From NCBI GenBank assembly GCA_964588695.1, contig CAZPQK010000019.1, positions 1-31,003 of the forward strand: a DNA stretch of 31,003 nt. Direction: 5' to 3'. Numbering within the stretch: the stretch's first letter is position 1; each line of letters starts with the position of its first letter. Positions 19,270 through 27,551 of the stretch are shown here, piece after piece. This DNA is from CAZPQK01 sp964588695 (GTDB lineage Bacteria > Krumholzibacteriota > Krumholzibacteriia > WVZY01 > JAKEHA01). A program made the translations under genes and the position numbers. The notes under the pieces were generated by a model. That model was not told where the DNA came from. It worked only from the letters and a program-made list of their open reading frames with translations, and did not search any database.

Positions 19270-19554
19270 CTAGACCTCGAGAACGCTATTCTGCGTGCCG
19301 AACGCGTTATCTACCTGATTCGCGTTGGGGTCAGTATACCATTCCCCATCCACCAGAAACTTATACTGGTAGATGCCGGGCTTAAGCTTGAGCTTCTTCT
19401 GAAACATACCATGTCGCTTGACCATTCGGGTAGCTTCGCGGTCCCAGTTGTTGAAATCGCCCACCAAATACACCGATTTGGCGTCAGGGTTGACGTCGCA
19501 GACGAAAAGCGTGGAAACGGCGGCTTTAGATTTAGGGGCTTCTTTGGTAAGCAT
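19270..19554 (-). CDS. Free-standing CBM48 (AMPK-type) glycogen-binding protein
   Basis: The protein has 94 residues. An AGGAG five bases before the ATG at 19554 decides the start over the one at 19623. After a short basic N-terminus the whole protein is one CBM48 fold: 'VYLVGDFNNWDRE', 'YQYKFLVDGEWYTDP', 'FGTQNSVLEV'. The residues that bind glycogen in the AMPK beta subunit have matching counterparts: Trp37, Lys65, Trp72 and Asn89. The Trp-Asn spacing of 17 and the Lys-Trp spacing of 7 equal those I recall for AMPK beta1. No enzyme domain is attached, so it probably binds glucan and tethers or regulates the enzymes encoded downstream. It is first in the glycogen operon. Confidence 0.85.
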   Translation of the reverse strand: MLTKEAPKSKAAVSTLFVCDVNPDAKSVYLVGDFNNWDREATRMVKRHGMFQKKLKLKPGIYQYKFLVDGEWYTDPNANQVDNAFGTQNSVLEV

Positions 19555-19745
19555 TTGAACTCCTGTAGTGAGTGAAATTCTGCCGGTTGTTGCGCCACTA
19601 GCGACCTGCGCCATTGTAAACATGGCGCGCGGTGGCCGCGAACGCTATGGATTCGTTATTCAATCTTCTGATCGTTGCCGAGACTATTACTTGGGCGAGA
19701 TGAGCCGACGTCGAGATATGCAAAGACCTCGCCGTTTACGAGTCA
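19555..19745 (-). promoter_or_regulatory. Gap between the two minus-strand operons
   Basis: This 191-base gap separates the epimerase gene stop from the glycogen operon. I see no ORF that makes sense and no strong terminator. A TACAAT on the minus strand around 19616-19621 is a possible -10, with no convincing -35. A promoter here is expected from the long spacing but is not shown. Confidence 0.25.
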
Positions 19746-20816
19746 CTACTCGGGCCACGTTAAATCAAATCCCAGCCCGGGCGCTTCGGTTGGAAATAGT
19801 TCGCCATGCCGTAACCTCACCGCGCCGTCACTGGGGTCGTCGACCAGGTCGAGGTGACCATCCAGGTCGCAGTACGCCACGTTGGGACGCGCCAACGCAA
19901 AGTGAAGTCCCGCGGCGATGGCTAACGCGGCTTCGTCCATGCACCCCAACATCACTTCCAACCCGGCAGACCGCGCGACCGCGTTGACCAGTTGCGCTTC
20001 GTAAATACCGCCAACCTTCATGAGCTTGATATTTACCATGTCCACCAGATCGTTGCGGGCCAATCTAAACGCGTCGCGAAGATCCATCAGGCTCTCGTCA
20101 GCCATGACCGGCATCTTTACCGACTGTGTGACCGCACCCAGCATTTCGGCATCACCACGAGGCGTCGGTTGTTCAATAAGTTCAACTTGCGCGTTTTTCG
20201 TTCCCGTAACAAAACGCTGCGCCTGCTCGCTGGTGTACCCCTGATTAGCGTCAAAACGAATCTCGACGCCATCGCCCAGCGCTTCGCGAACGTGCGCAAT
20301 TCGTTCGATGTCCTTTTCGACGTCAAGGCCACCTTTGATCTTTAGTATTGTGAACCCCTCACCATGCCAGCGGCGCGCGAGCGCTACGGTTTCTTCGGTC
20401 GTCATAATGCCAATCGTGATGCTGGTCTTGAAACTCTGGCGATAGCCTCCAAGCAGTTTCCACAGCGGCATTCCCGCCGATTTACCCAGGATGTCGTGCA
20501 GCGCCATATCCAAACCGGCGACCGCCGCCGGCCGGGTATGCAGAGGAGGTTTGATTCGCTCAATGACATGGGCGATGCGCAACGGGTCGTGACCCACCAG
20601 GTGTTCGCGCGCCAATTCGAGATCGTCGACCACCGACTCCACCGACTCACCGGTAATTTCGCTGTCGGGCGCAGAACAACCAAAGCCGGTAATCCCGCCG
20701 TTCGTGCGGACCCGCACAAAAACGTTGCGGGCACGTTCCACGGTTTCATACGCGATCTCGTAGGGATCGCGTAATGGCATTTCTACCACCCACGTGTCGA
20801 TCGATTCGATACGCAT
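19746..20816 (-). CDS. Enolase-superfamily epimerase (dipeptide epimerase / DgcA-like)
   Basis: The protein has 356 residues. The start at 20816 follows the previous stop by five bases; the track-length reading to 20909 overlaps that gene and lacks a domain. It is a muconate-lactonizing-subgroup enolase enzyme. K-I-K at 159-161 holds the first base lysine, metal ligands are Asp189, Glu215 and Asp240, and the opposite lysine is Lys264 or Lys267. 'GCMDE' and the D-L-D pair (Asp317, Asp319) are typical of Ala-Glu dipeptide epimerases, which bind the peptide amino group there. Close relatives racemise N-acetyl-glutamate (DgcA) in D-glutamate catabolism. The DgcN-like neighbour upstream favours that reading, but a muropeptide L-Ala-D/L-Glu role (as YkfB/YcjG) fits the motifs equally. 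Confidence 0.86.
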   Translation of the reverse strand: MRIESIDTWVVEMPLRDPYEIAYETVERARNVFVRVRTNGGITGFGCSAPDSEITGESVESVVDDLELAREHLVGHDPLRIAHVIERIKPPLHTRPAAVAGLDMALHDILGKSAGMPLWKLLGGYRQSFKTSITIGIMTTEETVALARRWHGEGFTILKIKGGLDVEKDIERIAHVREALGDGVEIRFDANQGYTSEQAQRFVTGTKNAQVELIEQPTPRGDAEMLGAVTQSVKMPVMADESLMDLRDAFRLARNDLVDMVNIKLMKVGGIYEAQLVNAVARSAGLEVMLGCMDEAALAIAAGLHFALARPNVAYCDLDGHLDLVDDPSDGAVRLRHGELFPTEAPGLGFDLTWPE

Positions 20817-20821
20817 GTCGT

Positions 20822-23179
20822 CTAGTAACGCTTCTGGTAGATTTCGTCGAGCGTCAGTACCTTTAACTGCTCGACGAATGTGGTGAGATGCTGCGTCATA
20901 ACTGCCCACATTTTGGTCCCCTTTTCGGCGGTCGCTTTGGTGGGATCCCCCATAACACCGCTTTCAGAAATTCTCTTGGTGAACGCATACCAGGGCACCC
21001 CGCGCTTGGAGGTAAAGCCCAAGTAAGCACTGGAGAATTCCGGAACCAGCTTCTTCGCGCGCTTCATGTCCACCAACTCCGGACGAGTCGCCAGGCTGGT
21101 GCTGGTCTCGATCTCGCCCGCGTGAACGTCGTTGGGCGTGTCGATCATGTCATAAACGTCCACGTCGCTGGTCTCACCCGTGTCAACGGCGACAAAAATG
21201 TGGGCGTCTCGGTTGATCTCCTGCGCGGCAAAGTTCAACGCCGGCGCGTTGCCACCGTGTCCGTTGATAACTACCAACTTGGTAATTCCGTTCCGCGCAG
21301 CGCTCATTCCGATCTCATAGATCATTTGCGCCAACGTGTTATTGCCGATGCTGATAGTGCCGGGAAAGTCGTCGTGGTGGTACGACACCCCGTACGGAAC
21401 TAACGGCAGCACCAACGGCTTGGGATCCTTACATGCCCTGGCGACCTCTTCGGCCAGATACAGGGCATCAAACGAATCCGTGTCCAACGGTAGGTGATGA
21501 CCGTGCTGTTCGGTGGCACCCACCGGCAACAGCGCCACGTCGACCTCTTTCAGACGTGCTTGCGCTTGCGGCCATGACATTTCGCCCAGAAGATAGCGCT
21601 CCTGGTCGGACGATTTCTTGCCCACAGATATTTTCTCCTGCTTTTCAAACGGGTAGGGACGGGTTAGTCCCGGATCCTTTAACACGTCAAAAGCTTTCCA
21701 CGTGCCGCCACTACGCTGTACCGCGCCCTGTGCCGTTTGCAGCAGCACGTTGTAAAGCGGTTCGCGAATGTCTTCGGGGATACCTTCGACCGACGACTTG
21801 TCGCCATCAAAACGCAGTTTCATAATCTCCGGGTGCTCGCGTTGCGCGTGCTTCGTCTTTGTCGGCACAAGACCGTTACGCGCGAGCAACCACATTAGAT
21901 GTTCGGAACCCGGGCGCTCCTGATGAACCCCTTGTTCGACGAGCGCCGTCATGCATGAATCGACCTGCTCGGGCGAATAGCCGCAGGCCGCCGGACTCGC
22001 GCCCACCGCGCGCAACATCCCCACAATGCGACGACACTTTTCGCAACGTCCACACGGAAGCACGCGATCGCCTTCGGTATGCGCCGCATGACAAGACATC
22101 TGCTGTTGCAAGAGCCGCGGGTAACGCTCGGCCAGCGTTTGCTGGATAAGCAGTTCGGAACATTGACGCAGCAACGAGAACTGATGCAACACCCAGCCCT
22201 TGCGTACAAAATAGCGTGTCATGGCGTCGTCAAAGTAGCGACTCTGGTCGTAGAGTCCGTTGTAATGCGGAATCTTCTGACGCTCGCCACGTGCAGTAGT
22301 GTCAAACTCATCGCCAATCACGATACGCCCTACCCCCCGCTTTCGCGCCAACGGCAACGCGCCGAACAAGAACACCGCCACCGTCCACAGACGAACTGGA
22401 TATTCGTCGGACCGCACGCGCGCGAAGTCGGCGCGCACAAAGGGCAGTTGTCGCAACATCCACGAAAACACACGATCCGAGTTCATCCAGACGCGCGTGG
22501 TGTGAGGAACTGTGTCGCTGAAATAGCGGAACGCGTTTAGCGCGGTAAACCAGTGACGTCCTGACTCGTTGCCGAACACTGGGTGTACGTCGTAGCCAAG
22601 TTCGTTAAGGAGTCCGTAGCTAAGCAGACTGTCTTTTCCGCCGCTGGAGAGCACCGCGACCCGACTAGAATCCGCTGCTGGCGATTGCCAAGATGTGCGT
22701 TTCTCGTCACCGACAAACACCAATTCCGACTGCAAGTAGTGCTTTTGTTTAACCGCCGGTTGCTCGACCAGATCATCCGGCAAGAACGGATTTGGCTCGA
22801 GAAACTTCTTAACATAAATCTCGCGCGCGGTGTTGTCGGCCATCTGCGAAAGAAAGCGCTGGTCGACCGCGTCAAATGCACCCTCGAACACAATCTTCTT
22901 GGCAAATAACCCGTAGTTGAGCGCGACTTGTGCCCCCATCATGTTGCCAAGGTTGGTATCTACCAGGTCACCGGGCGTAAAAACATCTTCGGCGTACCGA
23001 TACACCAGGTCTACCGAGTCACGATGCTTGCCACGAACGGCCGTGTACGTAACCGATACTCGACGCTTTTCCAGTCGAGCCTGGCCTACCCGCAACTCAT
23101 CGAGTACAAGCAAGCGCGACAAAACGTCGCCCGCATTAGCTTTGTTCGCGCGACTACCGGCTGAAGATTTCGCCGTCAT
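20822..23179 (-). CDS. Fusion: MurL-like PP-loop domain plus creatininase-family amidohydrolase
   Basis: The protein has 785 residues; the start overlaps the previous stop as ATGA. The N-terminal part (about 1-500) carries a PP-loop SSGGKDS (178-184), 'QFSLLRQCSELL' near 333-345, and a C-x2-C-x2-C cluster (Cys376, Cys379, Cys382) plus Cys363. This order resembles, from memory, the ATP-dependent UDP-MurNAc-L-Ala-L-Glu epimerase MurL and other adenine-nucleotide-alpha-hydrolase folds. A linker leads to a creatininase/MftE-type amidohydrolase (about 530-785). There Glu557, His559 and Asp568 have the canonical spacing, NGHGGN spans 639-644, and HAGE ends at Glu689. I do not know this domain combination as a described enzyme. 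Neighbours (DgcN-like, Ala-Glu epimerase-like) suggest glutamyl substrates. A simple creatinine role is unlikely. Confidence 0.8.
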   Translation of the reverse strand: MTAKSSAGSRANKANAGDVLSRLLVLDELRVGQARLEKRRVSVTYTAVRGKHRDSVDLVYRYAEDVFTPGDLVDTNLGNMMGAQVALNYGLFAKKIVFEGAFDAVDQRFLSQMADNTAREIYVKKFLEPNPFLPDDLVEQPAVKQKHYLQSELVFVGDEKRTSWQSPAADSSRVAVLSSGGKDSLLSYGLLNELGYDVHPVFGNESGRHWFTALNAFRYFSDTVPHTTRVWMNSDRVFSWMLRQLPFVRADFARVRSDEYPVRLWTVAVFLFGALPLARKRGVGRIVIGDEFDTTARGERQKIPHYNGLYDQSRYFDDAMTRYFVRKGWVLHQFSLLRQCSELLIQQTLAERYPRLLQQQMSCHAAHTEGDRVLPCGRCEKCRRIVGMLRAVGASPAACGYSPEQVDSCMTALVEQGVHQERPGSEHLMWLLARNGLVPTKTKHAQREHPEIMKLRFDGDKSSVEGIPEDIREPLYNVLLQTAQGAVQRSGGTWKAFDVLKDPGLTRPYPFEKQEKISVGKKSSDQERYLLGEMSWPQAQARLKEVDVALLPVGATEQHGHHLPLDTDSFDALYLAEEVARACKDPKPLVLPLVPYGVSYHHDDFPGTISIGNNTLAQMIYEIGMSAARNGITKLVVINGHGGNAPALNFAAQEINRDAHIFVAVDTGETSDVDVYDMIDTPNDVHAGEIETSTSLATRPELVDMKRAKKLVPEFSSAYLGFTSKRGVPWYAFTKRISESGVMGDPTKATAEKGTKMWAVMTQHLTTFVEQLKVLTLDEIYQKRY

Positions 23180-24261
23180 CGAGCGCTTCCCCTGGCGTGA
23201 AACGCGAGCAAACTTTCGACAATGCGATCGGCCCCCTGGGTGAGCGCGTCAACCGTCGGCAGGCCTACCGTGCGCTCAATGGTGCGGCACACGTGCGGCA
23301 ACTCGTCGGCCGTGATCCCTTCATGATTGACGGTGATCGCAACCACCGGACGCCCCGAAAGCAATTCAAGCGCTTCGATTTGCTGCGGCAGCGGGTGCAA
23401 ACGGTAACCGGGAAAACCGTCGTACTCTTCCCGGGCGGGAGCATGCTGCAACACGATAGCATCGGGGCGAGCCGCGGCCAGTATCTCGAACCCGCCCGGA
23501 TACGCGGGGTTCATGATACTTCCCTGTCCTTCCACGACGATCACGTCGGGCTTCTGTTCATTCCAGGCGCGCACCACCGCGTGTTCGATCTCACCAGCGA
23601 CAAAGTCATTAATTAGTGAGTCCAGAACCAACGAATAGTGCGCGCCTTGCATCCATGCGGTTTGACCGGTGCCAATCATGGCGCAACTTCGGCCGCTCCG
23701 CTCAAATCCCTCAACAAGTTTCCACGCGGTAGTGCGCTTGCCGACAGCGGAGTCGGTACCAAGCACTGCAATCTTGAAGGCATTTACCTTTTCGATGTCG
23801 CCGGTAAAAAAATGCAGGTCACCGCGCGCCGGCGGCTTGCGAATGTCGGTAAGAACCACGTTGTGGGTCTCGGCCAAACCGCGCAGTTCGGTGTCTTCGG
23901 TGAGGAAATCATGCAACCCCGAGTCGACGTTCATTCCTTGAGTAATCGCGGTGCGCACGTCTTTACGGGCCGAAGCACTCAAGCGTCCGCCGTCCGGCGC
24001 CAGCCCCACGACAAAATGCGTGACGTGCAGCTTCGCGCTCTTTGTGCGTTCGATAGCGTCGGCCAACGACGCGACAATCGGAATACCACTTTCCTTACCG
24101 TCGAGTACGGCTCCGGCATCCTTCCCCGCGTAGCGACTATCGACGACCGACAACACGTTGTAACGCTTCGTGAATCGCACCAATCCGTGAGCGGTCTTGC
24201 CATTGGTGGTATTGAACGCGCCTTCGCAATAAACAATGGCGGCATGTTTGCTGTTTGACAT
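23176..24261 (-). CDS. DUF1611 P-loop protein (DgcN-like D-glutamate N-acetyltransferase family)
   Basis: The protein has 361 residues, with its start three bases after the previous stop and its end in an ATGA overlap. A central P-loop, GTDSAVGKRTT (168-178), is followed by a Walker-B-like 'VVEGQGS' (about 242-248) and 'HAPAREEYDGFPGY'. Domain order and length match DUF1611/COG3367. Some members (DgcN) have been reported to N-acetylate D-glutamate with acetyl-CoA, with a DgcA epimerase then making N-acetyl-L-glutamate. An epimerase-superfamily gene lies two genes downstream in the same operon, which supports that reading. The family is broad, so the acetyltransferase activity is inferred, not shown. 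Confidence 0.8.
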   Translation of the reverse strand: MSNSKHAAIVYCEGAFNTTNGKTAHGLVRFTKRYNVLSVVDSRYAGKDAGAVLDGKESGIPIVASLADAIERTKSAKLHVTHFVVGLAPDGGRLSASARKDVRTAITQGMNVDSGLHDFLTEDTELRGLAETHNVVLTDIRKPPARGDLHFFTGDIEKVNAFKIAVLGTDSAVGKRTTAWKLVEGFERSGRSCAMIGTGQTAWMQGAHYSLVLDSLINDFVAGEIEHAVVRAWNEQKPDVIVVEGQGSIMNPAYPGGFEILAAARPDAIVLQHAPAREEYDGFPGYRLHPLPQQIEALELLSGRPVVAITVNHEGITADELPHVCRTIERTVGLPTVDALTQGADRIVESLLAFHARGSAR

Positions 24262-24264
24262 TCG

Positions 24265-25362
24265 TTACTTCTTTCCCGTCAGCACGACAACGTAGCGGTC
24301 GGGACCCAACGGCTCCTTTTGATGTTGATCAGCCAGTGCGATAAGTGCTGCCGTCGACGCCGACAGTACGTTTAGTCCCTCGCGTTCTCGTATCAGACGC
24401 GAGTACTCCGACATGCGACGGTCCGACGCGTTGGTTGCCCAACCTCCAGTATTGCGAATCGCATTAAGCGCCAGGTCGCCGTCGATGGAGTGCCAGTTGA
24501 TGAGCGGTTCGTTTGTCGCGGTCTCGCGAATCTTGGTCGGATCCAGGTCTTCACAGGACGCCAGATTGTTTAGCCACGCGCGGACGATTGGGTTCTTGCG
24601 GGTCGAAGACCCCGCCACCACACGCGGAATGCGGGAGGTTTTTCCCCGGCGATACAAACTCACAAATCCTTTGTGCACGCCCGCAAGTGTCGTCCCGTTC
24701 GACGCAGGAATGGCGACTACTGCCGGAGCGTCCCGCAGCTCATCGTAGATCTCGAACGCTATTTGCGCGTAGGCATGTAACTGAATAGGCGTATTAGCGC
24801 CGCCCGGGTTAGCGTCGTAGATCTCGTCGCGTTCGGCATGCTGTTGCGAAGCGATGACCGACTGTTCGTAATCCTCACCCGCTCGCACAATTTCGGCGCC
24901 TAACGCTTCGATCTCCGCGATGCGCTGACTGTGATACGACGCGGGAACGTAAACCACACAGCGCAGCCCCACCAGCGACGTAGCCAGCGCAACCGCAGCT
25001 CCGTAGTTGCCACACGTGGCCACCGTAATAGCGTCAAACCCGCGGCGCAGCGCGTCTGCAGTTTGTGCAAAGGCTATTCTGTCCTTCTGGGTTCCGGTGG
25101 GATTTCCACCTTCAAACTTCAGGTAGATTTGTCGAAGTCCAACTTCACGCTCGATGTTTCGCGCGCGCGCAAAATTGGTGTCGCCGACTTCCGAGTCGAT
25201 AACGTCTTCGAACGCTTCCAGGCGCTCTTCCAACGGGTAAGACACGTCGCGTGCAATCTCGCTCGCCGAGCGAAGATCGCTGGCGATGTCGGGCGATTGC
25301 GGCGTCGCGCCGTCGAGTTGGGCGTCCAGACCTGAGGGGTCCGAACTGGATGGGAGGTTCAA
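24265..25362 (-). CDS. Threonine synthase-like PLP enzyme
   Basis: The protein has 365 residues as read from a TTG at 25362; no ATG exists before the catalytic domain, so the exact start is uncertain. It belongs to fold-type II PLP enzymes: NPTGTQKDR carries the Schiff-base Lys93, 'TCGNYGAA' is the phosphate-adjacent loop, and 'VVYVPASYHSQRIAEIEALGAEIV' has the typical threonine synthase/deaminase shape. It could make threonine or cysteate, or perform a beta-elimination or replacement. The N-terminal 70 or so residues are charged and do not match the usual N-terminal domain. It heads the four-gene operon, with DUF1611 three bases downstream. The actual substrate is probably set by that pathway and is not known. 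Confidence 0.75.
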   Translation of the reverse strand: MNLPSSSDPSGLDAQLDGATPQSPDIASDLRSASEIARDVSYPLEERLEAFEDVIDSEVGDTNFARARNIEREVGLRQIYLKFEGGNPTGTQKDRIAFAQTADALRRGFDAITVATCGNYGAAVALATSLVGLRCVVYVPASYHSQRIAEIEALGAEIVRAGEDYEQSVIASQQHAERDEIYDANPGGANTPIQLHAYAQIAFEIYDELRDAPAVVAIPASNGTTLAGVHKGFVSLYRRGKTSRIPRVVAGSSTRKNPIVRAWLNNLASCEDLDPTKIRETATNEPLINWHSIDGDLALNAIRNTGGWATNASDRRMSEYSRLIREREGLNVLSASTAALIALADQHQKEPLGPDRYVVVLTGKK

Positions 25363-25591
25363 GGGTTCTCGGTTCGCCTTTCGGTTCTATAGTTACGGCC
25401 CGCTGGACCTTGTTTTTTAACGCGCGAAATGTACTACTACGCTAGCTCAAAATGTACACCTATTTTCACTATTTTTGCCCTGCCGATGCCTTTTTTGTGA
25501 GGTCCGGGTTGTCACTTTCCGGTCGATTCCCTGCGTCATTAAATAGCCGACACCAGACCTCGGCTTAGCTCGACCTGCAAGGAGACCAGAC
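25363..25591. promoter_or_regulatory. Divergent intergenic region
   Basis: This 229-base gap lies between the minus-strand PLP gene and the plus-strand lipoprotein. It is AT-richer than its flanks around 25405-25495 and contains T-runs at 25410-25417 and 25491-25497. Both neighbours must be promoted from here. I could not find a pair of -35 and -10 elements with the right spacing on either strand, so the promoters are not placed. A good AAGGAG ribosome site lies right before 25592. Confidence 0.4.
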
Positions 25592-26716
25592 ATGAAGCTA
25601 GCACGTTATATTGTTATCTTATTTACAGTTATGAGTCTGTCGCTATCGATTGGATGCGACGGTAGCGACGGCGGCCCGTTAAGCCCCGACGGGTCGACCG
25701 GAAACGCCAACGTCACCAAACTGCGCATAGAAGGCCCACTTTGGGTGCTGCAAGGCTCGACCGCCACTCTCAGGGCCATCGCCACCTTCGCCGATGGGTC
25801 GACTCGCGACGTCAGCAACGAAGCGGAGTGGTCCTGGGTCGATCCGGCCGCGGACACGGACATCGACAACGGCGTTATCGACTCCCAATCCGGTGCGACC
25901 ACGTCGGATGTCCGCATACGTTATGGCGGCATGACCTACCAAGAACCCTTCTTCGTTTATCGTCGTTACACCGGCGGGCCGGTCATCAACTTTGATGGGC
26001 GTAACACCATTGGCATTATTGAAATGAGCACCGCCGGCGAGACCAAGCAACTGCGGGTTACGTGTCGCATGTCTGACCAACGCGTGATCGATGTCACCGA
26101 CAAATGCGAGTGGACGAGTTCCAATCCCAATGCGATTAGCGTCGACCAAAACGGACTGGCCACCGCCCACGTCGCGCAGGCTGCTGCCGAGCTTTCCGTG
26201 ACCTGGAGAGAGCGTCGCGGCAGCAACATGATTCAAGTCGGCGAGCCCTTGCCGGATGAGTATCGCATTGTCGTTTCTGGAATCCGTCTGCACGCCGAGT
26301 ATTCGTGCGATAGCGCGACCAACCTTGATGGCGGCGACGGTGAGTTTGTGTTCGAGATAAATGTTATCAAGTCAGACGGATCGACGTACCCGGTGCAAGT
26401 AACGGCGGACTACCCTAGCCGTAGCAATTGGGTCGAAATAGATCAGAACGATATTCTCAATCTGACCGGAGAAGCCGAGTTTTACATCATGGAGTACCAG
26501 TCGTTTCAAGTGCAGCTGCGCATGACCGAGTGGGACAAAGAATTCACCGACTTTGGCGACCCGGTTCCCGACTCCGACATGAACAACGAAGTCGAGGCTA
26601 CCACTCACTACAACGACGCGTTCTTTGATGCTGGCTCGCACAGCTTGCGCATTACCGGAGCGTCGGGCGACTGTCAGGTTCGCCTGGACTATTCGATATC
26701 GGTCGAACGGTTGTAA
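25592..26716 (+). CDS. Putative lipoprotein with BIG2-like Ig domains
   Basis: The protein has 374 residues, with AAGGAG before the ATG. The signal sequence MKLARYIVILFTVMSLSLS ends at Cys22 in S-I-G-C, a loose lipobox. The mature part contains bacterial Ig-like (BIG2-type) modules at about 40-120 ('LWVLQGSTATLRAIATFADGS', 'EAEWSW') and about 130-205 ('CRMSDQRVIDVTDKCEWTSSNP', 'GLATAHV'). A C-terminal beta-rich region of unknown family follows. Such proteins usually present or scaffold other surface components. No enzyme motif and no FlgD-like tail are present. A strong hairpin terminator follows, so it is a single-gene unit. Confidence 0.8.
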   Translation: MKLARYIVILFTVMSLSLSIGCDGSDGGPLSPDGSTGNANVTKLRIEGPLWVLQGSTATLRAIATFADGSTRDVSNEAEWSWVDPAADTDIDNGVIDSQSGATTSDVRIRYGGMTYQEPFFVYRRYTGGPVINFDGRNTIGIIEMSTAGETKQLRVTCRMSDQRVIDVTDKCEWTSSNPNAISVDQNGLATAHVAQAAAELSVTWRERRGSNMIQVGEPLPDEYRIVVSGIRLHAEYSCDSATNLDGGDGEFVFEINVIKSDGSTYPVQVTADYPSRSNWVEIDQNDILNLTGEAEFYIMEYQSFQVQLRMTEWDKEFTDFGDPVPDSDMNNEVEATTHYNDAFFDAGSHSLRITGASGDCQVRLDYSISVERL

Positions 26717-26742
26717 GGGGAGGTCTGGCTCCTTGCAACTCG

Positions 26743-26775
26743 AAGCCCCGCCGCGTCCTCGCGCCGGCGGGGCTT
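26743..26775 (+). terminator. Strong hairpin terminator after the BIG2-like lipoprotein
   Basis: AAGCCCCGCCG (26743-26753) pairs perfectly with CGGCGGGGCTT (26765-26775) around an 11-base loop. The GC-rich stem is followed by a short T-run, TTT, at its end. It lies 27 bases after the stop codon. Confidence 0.75.
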
Positions 26776-26915
26776 TACTATGGTTTTATGCCATTATTAC
26801 TTTCCACTTTTGATAGGCTCCAAACTGCCCCTTCGGCGTGTGTTAAGGTCTAGCCATCGACCGCAGCGATGAAAGGATCACGTTGCATTGGCTCGGCTAA
26901 CAAAAGGGGGAGAAT

Positions 26916-27509
26916 ATGTATCGCTCGATACTACTAGTCGCAATGGGTATTGCCCTCATCGTCGTACCGATTTCCACAAGCGCAAAGATCGCCGTCAAAA
27001 CCCAAACTAATATCAACGCGGGGATCGCCGGTGTGAGAATCGCGGAGATTTCGAAAAAGGCACACTATGTTGCTGGCTCAGGTCAATACGAGCCGGACGC
27101 GGACAAAATCGAAATCTGGGGAAACCACAAGTACGATTGGAGCCCGGCGGCCTCGGTTGGACTCGTGTTTCGGTTTATAGAAGTGTCCGATACGGCGACG
27201 ACGGAGGAGATTGATGAAACTGACGGCCGCGGTTTTGGCCTCGGGTTTCACTTCGTAACACTGCAAAAGAAAGAAGATGTCAAGTACGCACCCGCAGTAA
27301 CGCTCCATTACGGAACATCGGCGTTTCAAGTTTTTCTTGGCCCTCTACTAATGCCGGCTGATTCAGTTGATTTGCCAGGCAGAAGCAGTCGCATTGTCGT
27401 GGACGCATCGACCGATCTGGACAACTTCGTTATTAAGGATGACGGTGTGGAACTGCACTTCTTTGCCGGGCTCATATTCTCTGGAAATCCGTTCAAGTTG
27501 GTAAAGTAG
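26916..27509 (+). CDS. Hypothetical secreted protein
   Basis: I do not recognise this 197-residue protein. AAAAGGGGGAG lies just before the ATG. A signal peptide is evident (MYRSILLVAMGIALIVVPIST), probably cut after A-K or S-A. The mature part reads as consecutive beta-strands: 'GIAGVRIAEIS', 'SVGLVFRFIEV', 'FGLGFHFVTLQ', 'AVTLHYGTSAFQVFLGPLL', 'GVELHFFAGLIFSG'. The pattern is compatible with a small outer-membrane barrel or lipocalin-like fold, but no signature supports either. It has no C-terminal tag. It stands between two terminator- or promoter-bearing gaps and seems to be a single-gene unit. Confidence 0.7.
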   Translation: MYRSILLVAMGIALIVVPISTSAKIAVKTQTNINAGIAGVRIAEISKKAHYVAGSGQYEPDADKIEIWGNHKYDWSPAASVGLVFRFIEVSDTATTEEIDETDGRGFGLGFHFVTLQKKEDVKYAPAVTLHYGTSAFQVFLGPLLMPADSVDLPGRSSRIVVDASTDLDNFVIKDDGVELHFFAGLIFSGNPFKLVK

Positions 27510-27551
27510 CTAGAGGCCTCCGCAGGCCGAAACCGCCACGCGGGTGCAGGC

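Noticed and set aside
20822..23179. Reading the C-terminal domain as a creatinine-degrading enzyme
   Set aside because: The family is broad (MftE, ArfB and others), no other creatine genes are nearby, and the fusion and operon partners point to glutamyl substrates.
23638..24258. 206-codon plus-strand frame
   Set aside because: Antisense to the DUF1611 gene, which has a P-loop and overlapping operon junctions.
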